DNA from: Pseudoscleropodium purum
Taxonomy: Eukaryota > Streptophyta > Bryopsida > Hypnales > Brachytheciaceae
Assembly: GCA_963969395.1 (NCBI GenBank)
Contig: OZ017795.1
Location: 36,933,063-36,997,062 of the forward strand
DNA: 64,000 bases
Direction of reading: 5' to 3'
This document shows, piece after piece, positions 34,981 to 46,065 of the stretch. Both the position numbers and the translations under genes were made by a program. A model generated the notes under the pieces. It made no database searches and was not told the origin of the DNA. It saw only the letters and a program-made list of their open reading frames with translations. How positions within the stretch are numbered: position 1 is the stretch's first letter; each line of letters starts with the position of its first letter.

Positions 34981-35458
34981 GCTCCCGCGCGCAATTCAAT
35001 AATAAGCTGCGTTGCAGAGCTTCGAAGTATAGAGACAGCCACAGGGCTGCAAATGCGAGCAAGAATTGATACTGCTGAGCAATCGAGAAGGTCTGTGCCT
35101 CACTTGCTTCAACGGGCGCTCTGAAAAGGAATGGAAAATAACACTCATCGAACCGCAACATGGTCTTGAGAGGCGAATGAGTTCCAACATGACTCGTAGA
35201 TATTCCGATTGTAAATGTTGTTGCCTTGAAGATGTGAGAAATGAACAAACTGGTTAATAATAACCCTCGCTGTCACATCAAAAGACATTACAAAGACTTT
35301 GAAACTTGCAAGTGGTAGTCCTTGTGCATCGATGGTAGCAATCAAAGGCATTTTAATTGGACGGAGTCATGCTCCAAAGCTAGCACAATTACCTGAGATT
35401 GTAGAATACTTGGCTTGCCGCTTTCACAAGGAAAAAGGATGGGTGCCTTTTATCAGCA
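34981..35458 (+). other. Possible upstream coding exon of the interrupted ORF, shifted frame
   Basis: A plus-strand frame is open from about 35260 to 35508 and includes KLASGSPCASMVAIKGILIG, QLPEIVEYLACRFHKEKGW. It overlaps the next ORF in a different frame, so a frameshift or an intron must lie near 35440-35460 if they belong together. Product not recognised. Confidence 0.35.
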
Positions 35459-36054
35459 ATGGAAGGAATCTTGTACAAAGTAGCAAGTCATGTTGTTGTG
35501 AAACTTGATAGTGGTGTGGATGGTACTCCTTTCAAAGCAAAGATCCGTGGATTCTTTAGCCATGATTTTATGGGTGAGATTTCTATCTATTTTAGTGTTG
35601 ATTACTATACTCATCTTCAAGACATATCCTATGAAGGGGCCAAGGAGATATATGTGGACTTAGTCATTGGCATGAACATTGTCTACAACAATCATTGGCA
35701 GGGTTGACAGGACAGTTGGACGTCCGGGACATCCGGACGCGGACGCTGTTTCCATAGCGTCCGCTGACATTCGCAGTCCCGGCGGACGCAACGTCCGCCC
35801 CGCCCCGCCCATCCGCCTTCCGACAGCGGGAGGGATGCTACGTCCGTTGGCGTCCAGATGTCCGGATTACGGACGCTATTTTGGGGCGGACGTACTGATT
35901 TGTCAACCCTGATCGTTGGTGTCCATTTGATCATTCATGCATATGGCCTGTAAGCCCAATACTTCATACTTTTATGTTAGTAGAGCTTGGCTTGTCAAGA
36001 AAATTTGCCTATGAAAGATCAATGAGCATTGCATATGAAGTGAAGGATAGCTGA
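35459..36054 (+). pseudogene. Unrecognised ORF interrupted by a hAT MITE
   Basis: The frame opening at 35459 runs to the MITE at 35699. Reading across the MITE (removing the element and one 8 bp duplication), the same frame continues without stop for 44 codons from 35920 to a TGA at 36052-36054. Segments left of the element include VASHVVVKLDSGVDGTPFKA and EISIYFSVDYYTHLQDISYE; right of it, ILHTFMLVELGLSRKF. The pattern VVVKLDSG ... FKAKIRGF ... suggests a beta-rich domain, perhaps BAH-like, but I do not recognise it with confidence. The insertion would truncate the protein. Confidence 0.55.
35699..35911. mobile_element. hAT-type MITE, CAGGG family, copy A (in an ORF)
   Basis: 213 bp, termini CAGGGTTGAC and GTCAACCCTG. 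The 8 bp duplication is ATCATTGG (35691-35698) against ATCGTTGG (35912-35919), one mismatch. GC-rich, with CGTCCG and CGGACG motifs repeated near both ends, unlike the AT-rich surroundings. No coding capacity. Confidence 0.92.
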
Positions 36055-37856
36055 CCAAGGATTCAATTGCTTACCTAATGTCAGTCTATCTTAAGTGTAC
36101 AACTTTGAGTTAGTTACTCAAGACTTCAAAAGTTGGTTGAAGAATGAAGCAATCTACAAAGCTTTTGACAATTGTACGTTTTTAATTCTCTATCATATTG
36201 AGGAATTTATTAAATAATTGTTTTTATAGGTACTCACCTATTATTATCTTATGGAGAGCACCTTTTGATAACATTCTATGTGACAATGACTTTCATGATT
36301 TGTTTATTAATTCACTAGTAAAAGAAATGTTACAGTGAGCCTTTGATTACCAATATTATGTGGCAAAATGTTTTTGCCTAGTTAGTTACTTTTTTTTATC
36401 ATGTCATGCATGTTAGATAGTTCACTTCACCTTTGTATTGATTTAATTCTATTTACTAATGTTCTTGTCTGAATATGTTTTACAGGTTCTTTTTCAAATT
36501 GTGGTATTGTTGATGTTGGATTTTGGGAGAAACAAAAGTCCTTGGATTGAAAGCAACTCATGATCTAAAGGAAGATTTTAATTAGAACTACAATAATCTT
36601 CAATGCCTTTGAGTTTCATAAGGTGAGCTTGCTCTAGTTCCCTATGTTCTTGCTTGTTATATTAGTGCTTTTAAACTATTTTGACTAGGAAAATTAGATG
36701 ATCTAAGGTATAATATGCTTGAATTTTTTATTGACCATATTCTATCTTCCTTTTTTTTTGTCAAATTTTCAACAAAATCAATGCACGAAGACCTTCTTTG
36801 TTGGATATCTTTCAAGGCATTTTAAAAACTTATTTCTTTCTTGGCATCATTGTCATTGAAATCATACTTTAGGTTAATTCTATTATGGAAACCCTCGAAT
36901 GTATAATAGTACATATTCATTTGTCTTGTCCTCTCAGCTAAGTTTTTTTCAAATTGTTTGTGTTTGGACATTGATGATTACTAAGCATTTGGTTTACATG
37001 TCTACTAATACCTTAGTTTTGGTGTATTAATATATGCAGTTTATCATCGTGCAATTCTTGAACAAATTTGCTCCAACTATAAAGCTTAATGCCAAAAGGT
37101 GGAGACTTGGTGTACGTTGCAATTGCCTTTATAAGGCAAAGTAGGTGAATGATGGCAAGTGGTAAACAACAAGTTACAAAAAAGTGACATAATTGATGAG
37201 AAATTAGTAGGATTGCCCACTTACCAAGTAGCCAGAGTGGTGACAAGCTATCAACAAATTCTAATGAGTTTTAGTTGTGAATGGTTTTAGTTGTTTTGAG
37301 AGTTTTTCATTGGTGATTTGGTGCATGTTGTTACTAGTTTTGAGACATGCACTAAGACATTTTATTTGGATATTATACTAAGATGTAGGTTTTGAATCTT
37401 TGAAAATTGAAGTCCTATCTAATGTACAATTCAATGTTGAGTCTTAAGATTTTCACATTTGGATAACGTAAACTATGTATGTCAATGTGAAATAGAAGTC
37501 CATAAATTCACATTGGCTATTATTTTAGTTTAGTAGTCAAATTACTGTATAATGTGTATGAGTGAGTAGTAAAAATGTGCTGATTACCCTATTAAATAGA
37601 AAACTGATTCAAATTGCATGTAGCACTTCCAAACTTCCACATGGTGTTGCTTTGATTAGTGGTGTTTTCCATGATTTTACTACATTGATAATGTGTGAAA
37701 GTAAAATAATCTCCTTGTGGATGGCCCATTCTTCTCGGCCTTGTACCAGTTGTCGCCAGCAGTACAAAGGAGACGGACATCGTGCCGAGCCATATCGAAT
37801 ATCTACCACACTACTGTACTGAAATTGCAAAGCATCTCTACAAAACACTAAGTAGC
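36055..37856. other. AT-rich DNA, no gene recognised
   Basis: Stops in all frames over most of it. Poly-T/pyrimidine tracts followed by AG and occasional GTAAG-like sites might be introns of the interrupted ORF upstream, but no exon can be named. The last ~65 bp (37790-37856) are a diverged extension of the inverted repeat. Confidence 0.45.
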
Positions 37857-38040
37857 GACCGCATGTAAAACAGACATCATCAAGCAAGAAACAGAGTAAC
37901 ACTACAGAGCAGCTACAGATATGGCAGATTGAAACACGACAATCAAACTTATCTCGAGATGAGAAAGATTGAGAAACGCCACAAAAAATCTGCTAATATC
38001 TGCATTTGATCATCATGGGAAATCAGATTGAAGTGAAGCT

Positions 38041-38508
38041 ATGCACTGCTATGATCTCCACGATGCCCATTCCGAGGCAAAACTGCGTAAGCAGGTTACC
38101 GAAATTGGACTGAGACTGAAATCCTCTGCGCATCAAATCACAAAGACTCTACGCGACTCTAAAGAACTCCACGAAATCACGAACAGCAATTGCCATGGCC
38201 GCCTGCAAGACCTGAATGATCAGAAAAGTCCCGATCGATCAGTCGCTTCTCCATTCGCCAAGCGTCGCTCGCTCCCTGCGAAGTCTTGGACTATTCTTCA
38301 GCGTCAGGTCAGCCTGTCAGGCAGGGAATCAGGGATCCGAGAGAATTGCGTGGCAGGAGATGTGAGGGTGGTGTACCGAATAAAAGGCGCAGTTCAGACA
38401 GGGAACATTACATTACTAACCAACGCTGGGTCCCATTTGCTCCTGGCCCGAGAGCGGGAAGCCCCCCAGCGTTGCAGCTTCTCCCTCTCCCAGTGTGATA
38501 GTAAATAA
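38041..38508 (+). other. 155-codon open frame in left arm, product unknown
   Basis: Open frame with ATG, basic, no recognisable domain, no paralogue except its exact mirror at 54209-54676. Being inside the identical palindrome, its conservation between the two copies says nothing about selection. It could be a lineage-specific gene or chance. Confidence 0.2.
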
Positions 38509-39504
38509 TTCCGTCTCCACCTTCCAAACATTCGTTCATTCATCATTTTTTCAATATTATTTCGATTTTTTACATTGTTTTCAGTGTACAGCAGTGCAGT
38601 TAGCAGGAAATCTGAAATAACAGTCAGAACATCTGTTGACTTCATGTGAGCTTGAGACGCTACACGCTACTCGCAACCGACCAACATAGAATAATCATCT
38701 TAACTCCAGTAATTAAGGGAAAAAGCAGAAGCAGCAGATGATCTGCAAGGTCATATCTACTTAAAATAGAAATTTGCCAACACCCTTTCAAGTTTGCTGT
38801 CAGGCTACAACCCGGTCATCCAATGTCATCGTTTAGTTTAACCTAAATTCCCTCCCACGCATCGAGGGAGGCATATTTCCTCATCCAAGGGGGAATGATC
38901 CAAGCTGGTTTAAACAATGTTATGAAAAAATGCAGTGAGGGGGGTGAAAAAAAAGACCACCCGGGGGCAATCACGGTGGTGGGTTTTCCTGGCCATGCTG
39001 GAAGCGATCGCTGCCGAATTGCGGGATAAATTTGTATGAAATTAATTCAATTTTCCTGTCACTTGCTCTTCTACATTGACGTGTAGTCGTGTATCTATCC
39101 CTTGAGCAAATTCGGAATGTCCAGTTTCAAGTTCAGAAGAGCTGGAAAAACACCGGGCCTATAGATACATGTGACTGCCCATGAACAGCTGACACGGCCT
39201 TCGCCACTTCACAACTCAATCAAGCATTCAACATCTCACATGGGTACAAGACTCACCATACAATTCAAGTTTCCGGGAGAATCGACTCTCATCAGGTCCC
39301 AGCACGTCCCGAGGAGTCGGACAAGAATTGCAATGAGACTCAGGAGCAGAAAAATTTATTATGTCGAAGCTGATAGACTTGGGCCAGCATTGTCAAAGTC
39401 AAACTCTGAGCTCTGCTGCCAAGATCTCCAGAACTGAATCTAAACACATACTTCGACCGGATCGAATTGCAAGCAGTGAGCAACTACACGAGCATGGGGA
39501 TCGA

Positions 39505-40949
39505 TCAAGTGCAGCTTTTGGCTTTGCTGACTTGAGCAGTCCACACAGTGGACGATGGCGCCGTGTCAAAGGGATTCGGCATGACGTCATTCGTGATGTA
39601 CACTTGCCCGACGTTCCGGCTCTTGGCCGTGGCCACCGCTGATGTCACACTGGCTGCGTTGTTCGGGGCCGTGTGCAGGATGTTCCAGAACCTGGAGGAG
39701 TCGTAGCCGTTCACCCAAGCAGGAGGAGCAGCAGCAGTATTGTAATTGGCAAAAACATCTGCAGCCGTCGGAACACCAGATCATTCATTAGAACTCAATT
39801 TCATTCCTACACCGCCATGAACACAGACTTCGATTCGTACTAACAGTGTGGGGCAGAGTCGATCGGTTGGTGGGAGGTTCCTCCAGCTGGATTTGGATTC
39901 CCCTGAACATTATTCCATGTTTCTGTCCCTAGTTTTGGGGTACCCGAGTAAGCGATCTCCTGTTGCAGCAAATGCCAAGTATTCACGAAAGTTTGGAGAT
40001 CACTCGTGTCTTACTTCCAAGACAGACACTACCAACCTCCAAGCTGCTGTGGATCTTCACATTTAAAACAATGAGAGAGCGCGCCACGAAGGTAGCCCGG
40101 AACTAGAAATAACCAAGAATCGAGGGAATCTCCGAATCCAACACTCCCCACTCAATAGAATGTCAGACTCCAGTGCAACTAGCGCAGTTTCAATCCTCTG
40201 ACTCTGACTGAAACCCGAGAATGAGGTAATTCCACGGTCCTTGTTTTCAGAGCTCTGGAAACAGAACGTCGCACATAATCAACTCAAGCTCTCTGAAGTC
40301 GTATTAGTCACGACCTTCATACGAACTGAAATTCTACACTCTAGATCATATCGCGACTAAAAGAATGCAGAACAAGCATGATCTTCCAATCGAAGTTCGT
40401 ACCTTCAAATGTTACATAGTTATCAATGTGCGTGTTCGTCAAAAAACACTGGCTCCCATAAGTTCCCCAATTCAGCACCGTGTACCCCAACCCCGCCTTC
40501 CCCTTCGCGCGCGCATCTTACGACCTGTACAAATTCAGCGTGGTGCTATCACAAGCCGAACTCCCTTCGTCCAGAAAGATCCCATCCACGTTGTAGAAGC
40601 TGTAGTACGCGTCGATATCCGCCAGCACGAGCGCCGAGGCTCGGTTGCCGTAATTGGTGGAGACGTAGCCCAACACGATCTTCACTGCGGAGGTCCCGGT
40701 CTTGATGTTGTTGACGAGGGTGACGTAGTCGGGGTTCGACGAGGCGTCAGGGCCGCTGTTCGGGTTGATGATCACCAAAGTGGCGTTCGCTTTGAACACG
40801 TCCCACGCGCACCCCGTGGTCCCGGCGCAGGGGTAGACGTACGAGGGGACGTAAATCTCTTGTTGCGTGTGCGAGGAGACGCCGAATGTGGCGAAGGTGC
40901 ACAACAGCATCATGGATGCCCACAGAAGGCAGCTTGTTGGTTGGCGCAT
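39505..40949 (-). pseudogene. Spherulin-4-like secreted protein, left-arm copy, with in-frame stop
   Basis: Mirror of the right-arm gene: exon 1 40949-40403, exon 2 39758-39505, GT-AG intron of 644 bp, 266 codons including one internal TAA (40518-40520, codon 144). The N-terminus is a signal peptide (MRQPTSCLLWASMMLLCTF). Spherulin-4 family (Pfam Spherulin4) motifs: VPSYVYP, WDVFKANATLVIINPNSGPD, IVLGYVSTNYGNR, DIDAYY, VDGIFLDEG, then after the stop GYTVLNWGTY and NYVTFE, and in exon 2 VYITNDVMPNPFD. The stop replaces what is normally a conserved Tyr. The gene looks otherwise intact, so it is a recent pseudogene, or the stop is read through or is an error. Family known from fungi, slime moulds and some mosses. 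Confidence 0.82.
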
Positions 40950-41070
40950 TGCAGCCTGCTGCAAGGGATGGCAATGCCATTAGCAATTTGGAAATAGTCG
41001 CAGTCCTGACTCCTGAGCTAGCCAGCTAGGGAGTTGCTTACCCAATGATGTCTGGCTGCAGGGTTTCGTT

Positions 41071-41077
41071 CATATAG
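41071..41077 (-). promoter_or_regulatory. TATA-like box of the left-arm spherulin-4 gene
   Basis: The mirror of 51640-51646: CTATATGA sits 120-130 bp 5' of the ATG. It is the closest TATA-like motif with promoter spacing. A second, GTATAAAG, lies ~1 kb upstream at the mirror of 50746. Transcription start is unknown. Confidence 0.3.
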
Positions 41078-44000
41078 GGTACCCTGAAACCGCCCATAAA
41101 TGTACTCTTTGGTTGGTTGGAGGCCTCACATTGAACACAACAGTATGGGTCATAACTCTCACTCTCACTCAACCGAAAAAGTTTGACAAAACTATGTGGC
41201 ATAACAGATTCGATAGCGTTGATGAGACTCGAAGCTCAAGAAGATTCCTAAACATGAAGGATGCCAACATACAGTCTTGGATCATGAAGATGACCGTCCG
41301 AAAGTGTACTTTTGAATGTAAACACTGCTGTTCGAGACAAGAACCTCTCCCTCTCTCAAGCAAACCAAACTTCACCTGACCCAGCTTCATTAATTCATTG
41401 GTCAGTTGAATTAGCATTATCAAATAGAATCCAACACCAAATCCTGAGAACCACAAAGTAACTCCTGGTTTCGTATCCTATCAACACTACGAGCTCAACT
41501 ATCGCTGCAGTTTCAAGCTGGTTTCGTTACTTCAAGGCTACTTCAACTGCCAGCTGTAGGCCGCGGTTACGTACCATCTTGTGGAAACGACACCAACATG
41601 TGCATGAAGCAGCGAGTGCGAACTTAAATAGAGTCAGCACGTCTAGCTCACGAGTCACGGATCAAAATGAATTCCTAGGTTATCAGCGCTCAGCTGGTGC
41701 ACACATATTTCGGCAATTCCGCTGTAATTCAAAGCGTTCCTGAACTTCACACACAATGCAGAGAAGAGGAACGATTCCAAGTACAAAGAAAAGATTCGTA
41801 CCATGTTGGCGATGAGTGGTCCGAAGCCTGCTCAGGCCCAAGTTCCAACGTCTGCTCCTCCAAGTCAACTCTGAAAGCAACGGCAACTTCAAGCAAACAC
41901 CTCTGACTCTGAGTGAGCAATGCCGACTGCGATGGACTGAGGAAGGCCCCGATCATGATCCATCTTTATACTAACCCCACCCCAGTCCAGCGGAGATAAA
42001 TGAGGAAGCACCAAGTTATCAAATTAGCTTTGCGTGCATGCGTTGACATGGAAGGTACAGTCACCTCAATGAATGAGCTCTTGCATAATTAGAAATGCAG
42101 CCGCTAAGACTTTTCAACTTGCTGCAAGATGACAAGATCAGGTGTCGGAACGACGAACAAGTGGTGCCAAATTGTACTCGACCTTTCCCTGCACGTTTTG
42201 CTTGAGGAAGTAAAGCATCCGTGGATCCGAAGAAACGCGATTCGATTCGTATCGGGAATTCACGAGTTTCCTTTTGCTATTTCAGGGAGATTGCTGAATG
42301 TCAGACAGTGCAGGCGGATCACAGCACGTTCACTGCAGTGCTTGCACGAGTTTTCTTCACACAAATGAAAGATCGAAGATAATGTCGGGAAAATTGGCGG
42401 CCAGTTCAAAGTCAGCGGGTAGAATTGGGAAAAAGAGCGGTTGCAATTTGAAAACATCGGTAAAAGAAAAACTTCACCGGGTGAAAAATTCTATAGATTT
42501 TCTATTTCGAGTAAAAAATTAGAGAAAATAACCGGACTCGTTAAAACCAGTTTGAAAAACCGGTTCAATATCCGACTTGAAGGAAGGAAAGTAGTTGATA
42601 AAACTCTAAAAATATCCCCAACATTGAATTCATAGCAAATAAAAATACAAAGCAAACCTCACTAGCTTAACCCCTAAATGCCCAACCAACCATATATATG
42701 CTCAAACTAAAATTTCAGGCTCACTTTAGTATGGGTAGTTAAATTCGTTTAACCGTTAAAAAAAAATGGGCAAGTTTTAAGGTTAATTATTGATTTGTAT
42801 TGAAAACCTTCATTTCTCAATTTAAAAGGTATATATTTGATTGTTGAGAGGTCTCCCAAACCATATATGTCCATTAGTGGAAGCCAATAATGTTTGCTAA
42901 TTTTACTTCATTTCCCAACTTTGAGCAATTTCACTTGATTTGAGATCTAAAAACTTGTATTCGTCCATTTGCTTTAAGAATGGTCCCAATGGAAAGAGTA
43001 AGTGTTTTCATGATTTTCATCATTGAAAATTCAAATAAGTAAGTGTTGATTTGGAGTTATTTGTGATTTATACTTATTAAAAAAGTACATTTCAACAATT
43101 GCAAGGTGGATTGTGTAATGAATTTAATAGCTTTTCATATGCAATTAAGTTTTTTGAAAGTGCATTTTAGTGTCCTAACACAGTAACACAATTTGTAGTT
43201 GTTCATGTCACTTCCAATCCCAAAAATCTTTTATGTGCAAATTTTTTAGACATTCAAGGGAGAGGCATCATACTAAAAATAGAAAATGTACATTTTTCAT
43301 GTTATAATTTTAAAACTTTTATCCAATTTTGCACTCAAAATTGGTGTATATACTAATAAGCAAGCTCTTTAAATATCCATATGGTTAGATTTTGAAAGAA
43401 AAAACAATTTGCTTCATTGGAGATAACTATAAACCCATGCTCTTTTTTCATAGTCAAAACACAATTGAAAAGGCTTGGACATCTAGGGGCTAATATTGTT
43501 AGTTCCAAATCCTCCATGTTTAATTTTCAAGAAGCCAAATTTTGTTGTAGTTTGATTGATACATAGACATACAACTTAGAAGTTGAAATGCATGCACGTA
43601 TGGGAAAAATGGATAGAAACATCCTTGTGTCTCTATTCATCTCTTGAATAATTCTATTCATGTACAATGAGTAGCTTTCATGAATTCATCTAAATATAGA
43701 CAAATCAAATAATTACTTTTTAGAGGTTGTGAGCAATTTCATCCATGTCATCACCCTTTTCTTAGTGTTGAGCTAGCTTGTGAAAATGGGGTACTAAAGA
43801 TTTGGCAAAATTAGTTGGATTGAAGTGAATACTCAGTCCCTAAAAGGACTAAGTTAGCTATAAAATCAAGGCTGCATTTACAAATTACAAATGAGACCTT
43901 GCAAGAAGCAAGTGATGACATTCATGTAATTTGTTCAAGAATAATTATACTTTTGTTTGCAATCAAATTGGTCCTATAGTCTATTTAATCTTGAGAGCTT

Positions 44001-44443
44001 GATGCACCACAAATAGTCTTATTCAATCTATTTTTGCTAGGTTCGATTTGTTGAGTAGGTTTATGACTTCCTTTTTAGTTGTGACTTTTGAGAGCCTCTA
44101 TGGTCCTGTGGTTCCAAAGTGAACTCTTTGTATGTGTATATTAACGTCACAATGGTTATTTTTAAATTGGCTATATCCATCTTGTTTCAAAGGTTAGTAG
44201 GTTTTCATAAAAACTTTGCAATTTGAAAACATAGGATAGTTTATATTTAACCTTAGATTCTTCTAGAATATACATTTTGGAATCATTCAATGTCTCAACT
44301 TTGATGAGTTGTTTCAAATACTTCTTGTCTTTCTTTAGTTGCTTAAAAAAACTCCTAATCTTTAATTTCTTTTAAAAAGTTGTGATTTTGAGTCTTGGAA
44401 GTATTCATTTGCATACAATTAATTTTTAGATATCGAAGAACAA

Positions 44444-44754
44444 CAGGGTTGACACGACGTCCGGACGCGGACACTGTGTCCGCAGTGCGCTGACATTCGC
44501 AGTCCCGGCGGACGCAGCGTCCGCCTGTCCCCCATCCGCCTATCCGCCCGTCCGCCCCGTCCGCCCGATTACGGCCGTCCAATCGACACGGGGACTGATG
44601 TGGTCCGCACGATTTGGGCGTCCGCCCCGCCCCGTCCGTCCGCTTTCCGACGGCGGGAGGGACGCTGCGTCCGCCAACATCCGTGCATCTGAACGTCCGG
44701 ACGTCCGGGTTACGGACGCTTTTTTCGGGCGGACGTAGAGATTCGTCAACCCTG
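44444..44754. mobile_element. hAT-type MITE, CAGGG family, copy B (in the palindrome spacer)
   Basis: 311 bp with CAGGGTTGAC/GTCAACCCTG ends and a perfect 8 bp duplication AAGAACAA (44436-44443 and 44755-44762). GC-rich with many CGTCCG/CGGACG motifs. It has extra CCGCCC-rich text relative to copy A. It lies in the unique spacer, so it has no mirror copy. Confidence 0.94.
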
Positions 44755-45914
44755 AAGAACAAAAGGTGTCTTTTTGAGGTGCTATTATAGCTTAGTTTGC
44801 ATAAGGTTCTAAATGTAAATTAATTCTATAGTAATCAAAATTACATGCTTTAAATGACCTCATTTGGATCCTCATGGATGGAAAGGGTAAAGGGAATTAT
44901 TACTAATAAAGAAGACTTTCATGAAATAAGTTGATGCTTTGGTATTTGTTATAGGGGCACCATTTCCTACCATTATTTTTTTGACAAATGTCTTATAGGC
45001 ACGTATCCAATCATTTTAAAGTTTCTCTATAATTGAAGAATTGCATACTAGATAAATTCATTGTTCTTATTTATTCTACTTTCTTTTTAATGTATAGTAA
45101 AACCACCCATTGTCAACCAAGGTTCCATTTCCAACCACTAAGGCGCATTATTTCCAACCAAGGCTAGAATACATGTTCAACCCAAGCTTTTAATGTGTTT
45201 TTTCTCCTTTTCAAAGTTAATATTGATCAAATCATGACACATATTCCAAAGTAGTCAACGGAAAGAAGTTCTTGAATGATCAGAACTGGAAGATTCTATA
45301 TGTTGGCTATAGATTTAGACTAGTTGTTGGCTTCCAAAATTCATAGTGATTTTAATTCAAGGAATAAAATTACAAAAATTTGGCAATCCCCATGATTTCT
45401 ATCTTCCTACATGTTTGAGAATTTACGTTGCCTTCTACTACTTCAAAACATGCGCAAATGAGCAAATCATTTGAGTGGTCAACAATGGATGGTTTTACCA
45501 TATTTTGGAGTCATCAATAATAGAAAGAAAGTTGTGAACTAAAGCTATGCATCCATAGGTTCATTATGACCTAAACCATGTTACTATAGTATTTGTGAGT
45601 TCAATTGACAACTTGTGATATTCTTCAAGGTTGCTTGGAGAACACTATTTTGAGATTAGTGTGGCATAACTTTTGCTCTTAGGCATTGTTGAAATACAAG
45701 TGATATTTTCAAAAAAAACTAATGTGTTTTATCTTGAAAAAGAATTTTAAAAAATCAAGTCAAAAATTGAAGTCATACCATTCTACCAAAATAACATTGT
45801 GTCCCCAAAAAGGACTTTGGGACTTCAAGGGGTTAACTAAGAAGCCATGAAACTATGCACCACATTACATCTATTGATTGTCTAAATATAACCTCTGTAC
45901 CAATGAAAAAATTT

Positions 45915-46065
45915 AGTTATATAAGACTATTTTATAGTACACCAAGCTCTTAAAATTGGAATGGAGTATATGATGACGATTTTGATTGAAAACAAAAATG
46001 TAACTATTCTTGAATAAAACAAAGCTATGTTGTCATTTTCTTTTGCAAAGTCTCATCTATATATG
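45915..46065 (+). repeat. Diverged third copy of the inner arm end
   Basis: Aligns to 48693-48840 in the same orientation: both have ATAAGACTATTT, (C/A)A(T/C)CAAGCTCT(C/T)A, TTTTGATTG(C/A)AAACAAAA, ATTCTTGAA and CAA(G/A)GTCTCAT. Similarity is roughly 65-70% with small gaps. It shows that the inner boundary of the palindrome lies in a dispersed repeat family. Confidence 0.65.

Larger units (their letters stand above)
37857..44027 (+). repeat. Giant inverted repeat, left arm
   Basis: 6171 bp that reappears in reverse complement at 48690-54860. For every matched base the two positions sum to 92717 with no net indel, and all stretches I compared between 37930 and 44027 are identical, including intergenic AT-rich DNA and homopolymers. 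Three mismatches occur in the outer 70 bp. Outside it, 37790-37856 aligns to 54861-54944 at roughly 85% identity with a 17 bp indel, then homology ends. The arm holds a spherulin-4-like gene (minus strand here) and, inward of 42.6 kb, AT-rich repeat DNA. Confidence 0.95.

Noticed and set aside
40365..40997. 210-codon plus-strand frame in the left arm and its mirror at 51720-52352
   Set aside because: Antisense of spherulin-4 exon 1. The sense frame has signal peptide, family motifs and splice sites; this one is Arg/His/Val-rich without a domain.
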